A stretch of DNA of 64,000 bases from Ruminococcus sp. (GTDB lineage: Bacteria > Bacillota > Clostridia > Oscillospirales > Ruminococcaceae). Below, in pieces: positions 37,903 to 46,278 of this stretch (positions are counted from its first letter, which is position 1; the number at the start of each line of letters is the position of its first letter). A program made the translations under genes and the position numbers. The notes beneath the pieces are model-generated. The model worked only from the letters and a program-made list of their open reading frames with translations, did not search any database and was not told the DNA's origin. The stretch spans positions 29,926 to 93,925 of the forward strand of contig JAAVHJ010000009.1 in the NCBI GenBank assembly GCA_014799805.1, written 5' to 3'.

Positions 37903-38765
37903 GTTTCCTCTGTCCTTTCTAGTAATAATTTCATATCTTCTGGAATAGGTGCAATTATTTTATGATATTTATGATATTTATGATATTTATCTAAATATAA
38001 AAATTCCCCACAATGTAATGCTTGTCTATTAATATCTTCCATGCAACCACCATATAATGCATCACCTGCCAGCGGACAACCAATAGATGCCATATGTACC
38101 CGAATCTGATGCGTTCTACCTGTTTCTAAAATCAATTGCAAGAAATAATATTTTCCTGTTTTCTGCAATACTTGAAAATGTGTCACAGCAGGCTTACCTG
38201 AATCTGCAATACATCGCTCAATCACAGAATTAGATTTTCTGTCAATTGGCTTGTTAATTACGCCAGAATTCGGCAAATCTCCAGTGACAATCGCATAATA
38301 TATTTTTTTAATATTCCCATGTAAATAACTTGCTGAAACCGCATGCTTTGCAACAGCAACTAAACCCGAAGTATCTTTATCTAGTCGATTCACAGGTCTG
38401 AATGTCAATTCTGGAAACTGACTGGCAAAAGCATTTCCTAATGTATCATCATAATGCCTTTGACTAGGGTGTACAGGTATCCCAGCAGGTTTATGAAAAA
38501 CCAGCAAATCTTCATCTTCAAATAATAAATCTATTTTTAAATTCGCATTTGGCTGTAATATTTTATGATCCTGAAAATGCAATCTAATTTCTTGTCCTGC
38601 ATAAATTTTATCAATACTTCTGACAAGCTTTCCCTGAATGGTAATGCCATTTTCAATATGCTTTAATTTTGTTAATTGTCGTTTCGATAATTTACAATCC
38701 TGACATAAAAATTCTTCCACTGTGCAAGGCTCTTTTCGATTCATGAAAAATACTAAATCTGGCAT
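37899..38765 (-). CDS. RluA-family pseudouridine synthase
   Basis: 288 residues. S4-like RNA-binding N-terminus (about 12-65), then the catalytic region with PVNRLDKDTSGLV (Asp129) and GRTHQIRVHMASIG. Modifies uridines in rRNA or tRNA; exact target unclear. ATG at 38765 after AGGAGG; an upstream extension is rejected. Near the C-terminus a 9-bp tandem repeat encodes YHK three times. Confidence 0.9.
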   Translation of the reverse strand: MPDLVFFMNRKEPCTVEEFLCQDCKLSKRQLTKLKHIENGITIQGKLVRSIDKIYAGQEIRLHFQDHKILQPNANLKIDLLFEDEDLLVFHKPAGIPVHPSQRHYDDTLGNAFASQFPELTFRPVNRLDKDTSGLVAVAKHAVSASYLHGNIKKIYYAIVTGDLPNSGVINKPIDRKSNSVIERCIADSGKPAVTHFQVLQKTGKYYFLQLILETGRTHQIRVHMASIGCPLAGDALYGGCMEDINRQALHCGEFLYLDKYHKYHKYHKIIAPIPEDMKLLLERTEET

Positions 38766-38790
38766 AAAACCTCCTGTTTTGATATTTATT

Positions 38791-39549
38791 TTAATATAAT
38801 TCTTGTACAACATCTTGTTCCTGCAAATATTCCCGAATGCGAATTTGCAAGAATAATACTAGCATAGTAATTAAATTTGGCAAAAATATATTTGATACCA
38901 GAATAAAAAATAATTTTATATACTGTCTATCTAATAATTTTCTTGAAAAAGAAACTGCTTGCAATACAGGGCGATTCGGTTTTTCTAAAAATAAAAATGG
39001 TGTTGCAACTAAACTAATTAAAAATTTGATATAATAAATTGCTGTCCAAATGCAAATTGCAATGCCCTGTACTGTCGCAAACAGCCACAATCCAGCATCT
39101 TCTTGTAAAGTACATTTCTGAAATGCATAAACTGTTAAAACACAAGCCAACACAAACGGAATCAAAACGAAAAATTTAATTAATTCAATTATGCCAAAAA
39201 ATCGCATACTATGCCAGAAAAAATAACTATCTTGAAACACATGTGATTTTTTTTTGCCGAATCCTAATAACCAGTTAAACCAACTGCAAACACTACAAAA
39301 TACAGGAATTACCACACAGAAACATAATAGCTCCCATAAAAAAGCAAACAGCACCCAAAATTGATTTCTACCAAAAAATAATTCACTTGTTTTCATAGGC
39401 GTTAATTTTAATAATAAGCCTGATAAAATATCTGGAATTAATCTCATGCCTAACCAGATAACAGGGCATAATAAAGCAATTCCCCAAGCCTTTTTTTTAT
39501 ATTTGCTTAATGATTCTCTTGTGAACTGGTGCAATTCGTGCATTTTCAT
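38791..39549 (-). CDS. Polytopic membrane protein of unknown function
   Basis: 252 residues with about five or six membrane segments and a cytoplasmic charged N-terminus. Not recognised with confidence; the layout somewhat resembles DUF975-type membrane proteins. It lies 25 bp before the RluA gene and 62 bp after the histidine phosphatase gene on the same strand. Confidence 0.65.
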   Translation of the reverse strand: MKMHELHQFTRESLSKYKKKAWGIALLCPVIWLGMRLIPDILSGLLLKLTPMKTSELFFGRNQFWVLFAFLWELLCFCVVIPVFCSVCSWFNWLLGFGKKKSHVFQDSYFFWHSMRFFGIIELIKFFVLIPFVLACVLTVYAFQKCTLQEDAGLWLFATVQGIAICIWTAIYYIKFLISLVATPFLFLEKPNRPVLQAVSFSRKLLDRQYIKLFFILVSNIFLPNLITMLVLFLQIRIREYLQEQDVVQELY

Positions 39550-39611
39550 AAATAATTGCTCCTTAAATTATAATATTATAATTATTATTATATTTTTATG
39601 TAATAAAGCAA

Positions 39612-40235
39612 TTAATTTCTGGAATAAGGTGTCATGCCTAAAATTTCAAAAGCCTGTGCAGTTTGCCACATCTGAGCCGTTAATAATACTTCAAAACCCT
39701 CTCCTGCTTCACAATGTAATTCTTTTGGTGAAATTTTGGGCAAGCCAAAACAAGCAAGTAAATTACTAATCACGCCTGCATGCGTAATCACAGCACAATG
39801 TGTAAAATCCTGTTCCATCATGTCCATTAGCATTCTATAAACTGCACGATAACTTCTGATACATAATTCTTCTACGCTTTCACCTTCTGGCGGTCTGATA
39901 TCTGGCGAACCGCCTTTCAACCAAGTTCGATAATCTTCTTGTCCGATTAATTCTAAAGCAGATTTGCCCTCAAATTTACCAAAATTTAGTTCTCTCAAAT
40001 CTTCAATTAAATATAATGGCACTTCTGGGAATAAAATTTCCGCTGTTTCAGTACATCTTAATAACGGACTGCTATAAACTCTTTGCACCCTTGGATATTC
40101 ATACAAATCCATTTTTCCGCTTAATTCCACAGCTCCCTTATCTGATAACGGAAAATCCGTACTGCCAATATAAATACCATCTTCATTGGCTTTCGTTTTC
40201 CCATGCCGATAAAAACTTAAATGATAACCTTTCAT
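39612..40235 (-). CDS. Histidine phosphatase family protein (phosphoglycerate mutase-like)
   Basis: 207 residues. The RHG motif SFYRHGKTKAN carries the catalytic His, with RVYSSPLLRCTETAEIL, RELNFGKFEG and the second His in VITHAGVI. Similar to CobC/GpmB phosphatases. Cytosolic; substrate unknown. CAGGAG lies before the ATG. Confidence 0.88.
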   Translation of the reverse strand: MKGYHLSFYRHGKTKANEDGIYIGSTDFPLSDKGAVELSGKMDLYEYPRVQRVYSSPLLRCTETAEILFPEVPLYLIEDLRELNFGKFEGKSALELIGQEDYRTWLKGGSPDIRPPEGESVEELCIRSYRAVYRMLMDMMEQDFTHCAVITHAGVISNLLACFGLPKISPKELHCEAGEGFEVLLTAQMWQTAQAFEILGMTPYSRN

Positions 40236-40369
40236 AATTAGACAGCTCCTGAATGAAATTTTAATATTTTTAATAAAAAACGATAAATCAAAATATTATT
40301 TTCTGTTACTCCTGATTTTTTACACAAAATTTTAAAGAAAAACTTTAAAATTTTCCACGGACAAACTAC

Positions 40370-40398
40370 TTTACAAATAGTATAATCTGTAATATAAT
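40370..40398 (+). promoter_or_regulatory. Sigma-A promoter of the XRE regulator
   Basis: TTTACA at 40370-40375, 17-nt spacer, TATAAT at 40393-40398. A second TATAAT occurs at 40381-40386. Confidence 0.6.
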
Positions 40399-40462
40399 AA
40401 TAATATCACATATGAATATTTATTTTAAATCAAATTAATTTAAATTGAGAGGAGTAAAAAAT

Positions 40463-41155
40463 ATGAATTCTGATTTTCCACGTATCATTGCGTTACAGCG
40501 AAAAGAAAGACAAATTAGTCAAAAGCAGGCAGCAGCAGATTTAGGAATTTCACAGGCATTACTTTCCCACTATGAAAAAGGCATTCGTGAATGCGGACTA
40601 GATTTTCTGGTAAAAATTGCAGATTATTATAACGTTTCCTGTGATTATCTGCTTGGACGTACACCAGAACCAGAGGGAAGAATTATTTCAGTCGAAGATA
40701 TTCCAGAAGATGATGGCAATAATAGTATGCCAAGCCCTGAAGTAGTCGCATTTAACCGTAAAATTGTCAATAATTCTATTAGTTTATTATACTCTTTGGC
40801 ACAGAAAACAAACAGCATTACATTGATTAGAGAAATTTCTGCTTATTTAATGCTGAATATTTATAAAATATTCCGTATTATTTATAATGCGAATCCGCAT
40901 AACGACCAGAAATTATTTTCCGTTCCAAAAGTTGTTGCCAATGATGACGCAAGTGCAATTGTCAGTATGAGTGAAGCAAACATAAAAGCTGCTTCTTGTG
41001 GCATTCCGATTGGAAAAAATGATTTTGTAGAAGATACAGAAGTATTATATTTAACCACTTCTATTTTGTCCCAGACATATCCAGAATATTCCGCATCTTT
41101 ACTGAATTTAATTAAAATCAGTGAAGACAGCATTCATAAAAAGCGTAACGCATAA
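40463..41155 (+). CDS. XRE-family transcriptional regulator
   Basis: 230 residues. N-terminal Cro/C1 helix-turn-helix at about 8-62 (QISQKQAAADLGISQALLSH, YEKGIRECG, YYNVSCDYLLGRT). Residues 90-230 are a helical domain I do not recognise, probably for dimerisation or ligand sensing. The ATG at 40463 follows GAGAGGAG; the TTG upstream is rejected. Targets are unknown; a terminator follows directly. Confidence 0.85.
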   Translation: MNSDFPRIIALQRKERQISQKQAAADLGISQALLSHYEKGIRECGLDFLVKIADYYNVSCDYLLGRTPEPEGRIISVEDIPEDDGNNSMPSPEVVAFNRKIVNNSISLLYSLAQKTNSITLIREISAYLMLNIYKIFRIIYNANPHNDQKLFSVPKVVANDDASAIVSMSEANIKAASCGIPIGKNDFVEDTEVLYLTTSILSQTYPEYSASLLNLIKISEDSIHKKRNA

Positions 41156-41188
41156 TTATTTTAACATATTTTCTAAAAAAAAGCAAGC

Positions 41189-41215
41189 AGTCCAGTAAGA
41201 TTTTCTTACTGGACT
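41189..41215. terminator. Bidirectional hairpin terminator
   Basis: AGTCCAGTAAGA at 41189-41200 pairs perfectly with TCTTACTGGACT at 41204-41215. It serves the XRE and LRR genes. A near copy lies beyond the LRR gene at 42502-42527. Confidence 0.85.
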
Positions 41216-41216
41216 A

Positions 41217-42410
41217 TTAGCTAGTTGCAAAATTCTGATATTTTTCCATGAATTCTTCAAAATTGCTGACATTCCCTGCACCATACTCCGCAGAAAATAT
41301 TAATAGCAAAGAAACAAATTTTCTGTCATACTTTTTAGCATAGACTTGTGCTGTAGAATTTTCATAACCGTAAATTATTGTTTTATAATAAATTGTAGCT
41401 ATAAAATCATAAAGTTCACATTCTGGATTTTCAATTGTAATAGATGCTAAAGAATAACAATAAGAAAAAGCAAAATCTCCAATTGATGTTACACTATCTG
41501 GAATTGTAACAGATGTTAAAGATTCACACCAATAAAAAGCACCACTTCCAATTGTTTTCACACTATCTGGAATAATAATTTCTTCTTGTTTACATGTTGT
41601 TCCATCAATTAAAATTCCATTAATTATGACTAATGGATTTTCATTTCTTTTTATTTCTAACCATGGTGTATTATCAAAAGCCTTCATTCCAATTGTTTTC
41701 ACACTGTCTGGAATTGTGACAGATGTTAAAGAACTACAATTATAAAAAGCATAATCTTTGATTGCTGTCACGCTATCTGGAATTATGACAGATGTTAAAG
41801 CTATACAAGAATTGAAAGCACTAACTCCAATTGTTGTTACACTATTTGGAATAATAATTTCCTCTTGTTCGCATGTTGTTCCATCAATTAAAATTCCATT
41901 AATAATGACTAGTGGATTTTCATTTCTTTTGGTTGTTAGCCATGGTGTATTATCAAAAGAATTTCCTCCGATTGCTGTCACACTATCTGGAATTGTGACA
42001 GATGTTAAACAGGTACAATTCATAAAAGCACCCGCCCCAATTGCTATCACACTGTCTGGAATTGTAACAGATATTAAAGATTCACAAGAACTAAAAGCCC
42101 AATCTCTAATTGTTGTTACACCCTCTTCTAGTATAATTTTTTTAATGTTTTCATTTAAATTATACCAATAAGATTTTGCATAATCCCTATCTTCCATTGT
42201 ACCAGTCCCACTAATCGTTAATGTTCCAGTGGATTCTTCAAAATTCCAAGTTAAATTTTCCCCACATGTTCCCGAAGTAGCAATTTCTTCATCTTCGGCA
42301 CTTGCAAAAATAAAATGTGTTGGCAGAATCTGTTCTGTGATTGACAAACAGTTTGCACAGAAACATGATAACACTATCATACCAGCAAACAAAGCATTTA
42401 ATTTCTTCGT
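41217..42410 (-). CDS. Secreted BspA-type leucine-rich repeat protein, no dockerin, ACG start
   Basis: 397 residues if read from 42410. LRR_5 repeats (LTSVTIPDSVTAIGxxAF) with two inserts of the form TPWL-x-x-KRNENPLVIINGILID. The N-terminal region GTCGENLTWNFEESTGTLTI is typical of the family, as is the late GYENSTAQVYAKKYD motif. A normal signal peptide (KKLNALFAGMIVLSCFCANC) is obtained only by starting at ACG (42410), which is 5 nt after AGGGGGGG; the first standard start is an internal TTG at 42392. It is either an ATG-to-ACG change or a rare start. Unlike the 13307 homologue it has no dockerin. Confidence 0.78.
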   Translation of the reverse strand, partial: TKKLNALFAGMIVLSCFCANCLSITEQILPTHFIFASAEDEEIATSGTCGENLTWNFEESTGTLTISGTGTMEDRDYAKSYWYNLNENIKKIILEEGVTTIRDWAFSSCESLISVTIPDSVIAIGAGAFMNCTCLTSVTIPDSVTAIGGNSFDNTPWLTTKRNENPLVIINGILIDGTTCEQEEIIIPNSVTTIGVSAFNSCIALTSVIIPDSVTAIKDYAFYNCSSLTSVTIPDSVKTIGMKAFDNTPWLEIKRNENPLVIINGILIDGTTCKQEEIIIPDSVKTIGSGAFYWCESLTSVTIPDSVTSIGDFAFSYCYSLASITIENPECELYDFIATIYYKTIIYGYENSTAQVYAKKYDRKFVSLLLIFSAEYGAGNVSNFEEFMEKYQNFATS

Positions 42411-42436
42411 ATTAACCCCCCCTATTATCTAAGTTT

Positions 42437-42464
42437 ATTATATCATGAAACAATAATAAAACAA
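42437..42464 (-). promoter_or_regulatory. Possible promoter of the LRR gene
   Basis: On the minus strand TTGTTT (42464-42459), 16-nt spacer, TATAAT (42442-42437), 26 nt before the ACG start. Confidence 0.5.
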
Positions 42465-42501
42465 GTGATTTTTTATAGTTTTTAAGTTTATGTCAATTTT
42501 C

Positions 42502-42527
42502 AGTCCAGTAAAAAAATCTTACTGGGC
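42502..42527. terminator. Hairpin terminator between LRR and transglutaminase genes
   Basis: AGTCCAGTAA at 42502-42511 pairs with TTACTGGGCT near 42518-42527. It is related in sequence to the terminator at 41189-41215 and is followed by TATTATTTTT on the plus strand; it ends the transglutaminase transcript on the minus strand. Confidence 0.7.
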
Positions 42528-42535
42528 TATTATTT

Positions 42536-44266
42536 TTATGATTCCAAAAGCATTTTTTTCAAGATTACAAAATCATAGATATTCACAATATTATCTTGCG
42601 AAACATCTGCACGCAAAAACTCATCTTCTGTAAAAGAAATTTTGCCGATTAAATATTTTCTTAATAAAATTAAATCCTGTACAGAAAGCATGCTGTTATT
42701 ATCAATATCACCATAAGGAATTGTAGGAGTTAATTCTGTAGTACTTGTTGTTGTATTAGTAGTCGTTGTACTTGTTGTGATACTAGTGGTTGTAGTACTT
42801 TTTGTGGTACTAGTAGTTGTTGTGCTAGTTGTGGTACTAGTAGTTGCTGTGCTTGTTGTAGTACTAGTAGTTGTTGTGCTTGTCATAGCATTAGTACTTG
42901 CAATACTAGATGTTTCTATTGGCGTTTCTTCCCATAATTCATAGCTATATAATTCAGGTTCATCTGTCGCAGAAATAGAAACTTGGTAGTATAATTTATT
43001 TTTCTCTGCATACATGCCGTAAATATAGCCTTTTTGTTTCTGTTCTTCGTCCAGACCAAACAGCCACATGACACCACCGTCTTTCCATGCAAAAACATCT
43101 GTTGGCGTTGTATAATATAAAATATCATTTACAACAACGGGTGTGATATAAGTCCCTGCATAATAATAATTTTCTTTATCAAATACATACCATCTTGCCC
43201 ATTTTGCATCAAGAGAATTCATATGCGTAATTTCTGAAATACCTGTTTTCGCATCAAAATCACATAAATCAAACCAAGCAGTTGTTTCATCTTGTTCTGC
43301 ATCACAATGAATGGCAAACCATTGATTCTGATAATACTGAATTGCAGAATTACAATGATTCCAGAAACCATTGCTATATAAATCAGAAATATTTAATTCA
43401 AAAACAGATTGCCCCGTTGTCAATTTCCAATCAGTGGAATCATGGCTATTTTCAGTTAATTCTTCATTTGTTTTTAAAAAATTTTTATGATACACAAGCC
43501 CTGCATGTTGATAATAGGCATCATCCCAAGTCACATCTACATGATACCATGCGTTATCAATATATAATAAATTCCATGCATGGGAAAGCTCTTGACTTTC
43601 CACCATTGCAGACTTAACACCCACACGATGTAATAAAATATTATATAACCATGCATAGCCTTCACAAACAGCAGTATTTTTTTTGAGCATACCATAAGCT
43701 GTATGTTTCAATTCTGTATTCACAGAATCTGTATAATTCGTATAATCATAATCATAATTTACAGCCAGATAATCATGTAAATACAAAGCTTTTTCCGCAT
43801 CAGACCAGTTATCATCTACACCAGAAATAATTTCATCAATTTTTTGCATTAAATCATGATAAATTTTATCATAATTATCATCATTTTCTAAATAATTTGG
43901 CTTAATTTTAATCAAACCAGTATTAGATACCTGATATGTCGCAGTCAAACGGGAAGTCAGAATTCCAATATCCCAAGTAGAAATAACTGTCCTGTAAATC
44001 TTTAAAACTTCCTGAATTTTATCGTTATAATTTTTTATGCCAATATCAATAATAATTCCATCATCATGATTGGCAATTCCCTGATAAATATCCATTGCAA
44101 TTTGCTGTGTTTCTTTTGCACTCAGACTTTCAGTTGCTCCCAAATACGAAAAATCAGGCATTTTATTTAATTCTGCATTATCCGCATTGACAGAAACACA
44201 GGAAATTTGCATACTTGCAAAACAAAAAGCAAGTAATACCGCACATTTTTTTAAATATTTCCGCAT
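42536..44266 (-). CDS. Secreted transglutaminase-like protein with dockerin
   Basis: 576 residues. Signal peptide 1-28. The transglutaminase-like core has Cys201 (NTAVCEGYAWLYN), His229 (ELSHAWNLLYID) and Asp244 (WYHVDVTWDD), the complete triad. A middle beta-rich region follows, then a Thr/Ser-only linker at about 448-515, probably glycosylated or flexible. The dockerin at 519-576 (DIDNNSMLSVQDL, DVSQDNIVNIYDF) attaches it to the cellulosome. Could be a peptidase or amide cross-linking enzyme; activity inferred. Own promoter; AGGAGG before the ATG. Confidence 0.87.
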   Translation of the reverse strand: MRKYLKKCAVLLAFCFASMQISCVSVNADNAELNKMPDFSYLGATESLSAKETQQIAMDIYQGIANHDDGIIIDIGIKNYNDKIQEVLKIYRTVISTWDIGILTSRLTATYQVSNTGLIKIKPNYLENDDNYDKIYHDLMQKIDEIISGVDDNWSDAEKALYLHDYLAVNYDYDYTNYTDSVNTELKHTAYGMLKKNTAVCEGYAWLYNILLHRVGVKSAMVESQELSHAWNLLYIDNAWYHVDVTWDDAYYQHAGLVYHKNFLKTNEELTENSHDSTDWKLTTGQSVFELNISDLYSNGFWNHCNSAIQYYQNQWFAIHCDAEQDETTAWFDLCDFDAKTGISEITHMNSLDAKWARWYVFDKENYYYAGTYITPVVVNDILYYTTPTDVFAWKDGGVMWLFGLDEEQKQKGYIYGMYAEKNKLYYQVSISATDEPELYSYELWEETPIETSSIASTNAMTSTTTTSTTTSTATTSTTTSTTTTSTTKSTTTTSITTSTTTTNTTTSTTELTPTIPYGDIDNNSMLSVQDLILLRKYLIGKISFTEDEFLRADVSQDNIVNIYDFVILKKMLLES

Positions 44267-44302
44267 ACCAAACCCTCCTGTTCTAAATTTTTATTTATTT
44301 TT

Positions 44303-44331
44303 ATTTTAACATTTTTGAATTAATTTGTCAA
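44303..44331 (-). promoter_or_regulatory. Sigma-A promoter of the transglutaminase-dockerin gene
   Basis: On the minus strand TTGACA (44331-44326), 17-nt spacer, TAAAAT (44308-44303). Confidence 0.75.
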
Positions 44332-44342
44332 TATAAAAAACA

Positions 44343-44367
44343 AAGCCATTCCAAACAGGAACGGCTT
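44343..44367 (-). terminator. Terminator downstream of the mscL remnant
   Basis: On the minus strand AAGCCGTTCC, loop, GGAATGGCTT then TGTTTTTT. It is intact although the gene it served is broken. Confidence 0.75.
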
Positions 44368-44394
44368 AATTTTTTCTTTTGCTTGTTTCGCTAA

Positions 44395-44696
44395 TCAATC
44401 TCTGATTTCAGTTAATAATAATTCTTCTTTGCTAGGTCTGATATGCATAATTTTGTTTACTGTTTTTAGCATTAGAAAAATAACAAATGCCATGATAACA
44501 AAATTAATAACGGCTGTCAGAAATGCACTGTAATTAATATACTGGTCGCCCATCAAATGAATTACCGCCAATACAACCCAAAACGGGATTAATAAAATTT
44601 TCAGTCAAAGAAGACACTATGCAAATTCTTTAAATTCTTTCACAAAACCACTTGCAGATTCTATGCTAAATTTTTTGTTTTATTCTCATTTGCCAT
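44395..44696 (-). pseudogene. mscL: Decayed mscL (large-conductance mechanosensitive channel)
   Basis: No single open frame, but three fragments in different frames match MscL in order. An N-terminal start MANENKTKNLA, then SGFVKEFKEFA followed by stop, is the MscL cytoplasmic helix. A FINPVLGCIGGNSFDG piece is the loop after TM1. A C-terminal piece GDQYINYSAFLTAVINFVIM, then AFVIFLMLKTVNKI and EELLLTEIRD to TGA at 44395, is TM2 and the tail. Most of TM1 is deleted and at least two frameshifts are present. The channel cannot be made from this copy. Same strand as, and 28 bp after, the zinc-ribbon gene. Confidence 0.8.
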
Positions 44697-44724
44697 ATGT
44701 ACAAAATCTTTTCAAGTTTTTATT

Positions 44725-46143
44725 TTAAAATTTTTTAGGGAAAATTCCCTGATTCAACTGTGCTAATGCTTTTGCAACTTCATTTTCTTCAATAGAAGCA
44801 TATGCTTTTTTGACTTCCTGTCCCTCTAGCACCCGTCTGGCAATTTCAGCTTTTTGCGGATCATTTATCATAGCTTGCATATCAATTTCTTGGTCAGCAG
44901 ATTTCATAGACCGAACAGATTTTTTACCACCATATCGCATTTCTGTTAATTTTCTCTGCACATCATCATCAGAGCCATCTACACGAATCCCTAACATTTC
45001 TGTACGATGTATTTTAGAATCACCAAAAAATGCATCTGCATCAACAATAATAGGCTTTGCTTTTTTTGGTTCTTTTTGTTTTTTACTGCCAAACAATTTT
45101 TTTGCTGGTTCAGGTTCAGATTTTGATTTTTCAGATTTTATTTTTTCAGATTTCTGTAATTTTTCTGTTTTTTTCTGTTCTGGTTCAAAAGTTACTTGGG
45201 TTTTCGACATTTTTTTAGAAGACTGATATAAATTTCTTTCTGAAACACTGGTAATTTCATCAGATGAAATCATAATAGAAACAGCTTTTAAACTGGTACA
45301 ACTTACATAATAATTTTGTGGTTTATCTGCAAAAATACGCTGTAAAAGCGTTTCTTCGTCAGGAATTTCCTGTACAAATGCAGTATCTGCTTCTTCTTTC
45401 AGCAAGTCTTCCATACTAACTGGAATATCATAATCTGTTGAAGATACCTGCTGTGGCACTTTGGAAACAAAAGCACTTGTTCCTTGTGGAGGAGATTGTT
45501 TTGCTGTATACATACCAGAAGCAATTGCTGTAGCAGAAATAGCAGGTCTATCTGGAATTGACATATTAGATTCTGATTGTAATCCATCAGAATCAAAATT
45601 AAAATTCGACAGAACAGGCACAGGAGGAATTGCTTCGTCTCGATTAGCAAGAAATTCTGCATTTTCTTTAGAAGACGTTTCAGAAATAGTATCTAAAAAA
45701 GTTTTTTTTCTTTCAGGCTGTTTTACAGGCTGGGGCTGTACTGGTTGCTGTTGTATTGGCATTTGTTGCTGTACAGGAACTGGTGGTATTGGTGCTTGTG
45801 TCCAGTGATAAACTGGATTTCCATAAGCATCTTGACCAATTATTTGTGGAATCATCTGCACATAAAAAGCCTGCCCTGTTGCATCATACATGATTTGCAC
45901 ATAAACTTGATTTCCATTTGCATCATACATGACTTTAATATGATTTGCTTGCTGAACTGGAGGAGGTGTACAAGGCGAACAATAAGCCCGTTGATACATT
46001 GGCTGTTGTTGTGCAGAATAAGGCTGTTGATAATCTGCCTGACAACCCTGTATTTGCTTTTGTGTTGGAAGTGGATAATGGCATCGGACACAATAGGCAA
46101 AGTTTCCCTGTGGCTGTTGCATTTGACAATTCGGACAAATCAT
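44725..46143 (-). CDS. Zinc-ribbon, Gln/Pro-rich protein of unknown function
   Basis: 472 residues. N-terminal zinc ribbon (C3, C6, C18, C21). Residues 30-155 are rich in Gln, Pro and Tyr with a repeated motif: VMYDANGNQVYVQIMYDATG (residues 70-89), then QDAYGNPVYHW. The middle is low-complexity. A Lys/Glu-rich stretch at about 305-365 precedes a conserved-looking C-terminus with SKIHRTEMLGIRVDGSDDDV and an MQAMINDPQKAEIARRVLEG helix. No signal peptide. Not recognised; a scaffold-like cytosolic protein is a guess. Weak ribosome-binding site (GGTGA). Confidence 0.65.
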   Translation of the reverse strand: MICPNCQMQQPQGNFAYCVRCHYPLPTQKQIQGCQADYQQPYSAQQQPMYQRAYCSPCTPPPVQQANHIKVMYDANGNQVYVQIMYDATGQAFYVQMIPQIIGQDAYGNPVYHWTQAPIPPVPVQQQMPIQQQPVQPQPVKQPERKKTFLDTISETSSKENAEFLANRDEAIPPVPVLSNFNFDSDGLQSESNMSIPDRPAISATAIASGMYTAKQSPPQGTSAFVSKVPQQVSSTDYDIPVSMEDLLKEEADTAFVQEIPDEETLLQRIFADKPQNYYVSCTSLKAVSIMISSDEITSVSERNLYQSSKKMSKTQVTFEPEQKKTEKLQKSEKIKSEKSKSEPEPAKKLFGSKKQKEPKKAKPIIVDADAFFGDSKIHRTEMLGIRVDGSDDDVQRKLTEMRYGGKKSVRSMKSADQEIDMQAMINDPQKAEIARRVLEGQEVKKAYASIEENEVAKALAQLNQGIFPKKF

Positions 46144-46278
46144 GCGAATTCACCAACTTTCTGTTTGGATTCACTCCTGTTTATTATTATAACATAATCT
46201 ATTTAAAATAGCAAGTTATTTTTCAAATTTTCCATTTTTATAATAACTATCATAAATTTCTTGTGTAATTTTCACAAA

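Noticed and set aside
45461..46211. Several plus-strand frames opposite the zinc-ribbon gene
   Set aside because: Cys/Ile/Leu-rich antisense shadows of the Gln/Pro-rich coding sequence without ribosome-binding sites.
46144..46278. Tiny 19-codon frame after the VanY-type gene
   Set aside because: Starts with GTG without a ribosome-binding site and has no recognisable sequence; likely chance.
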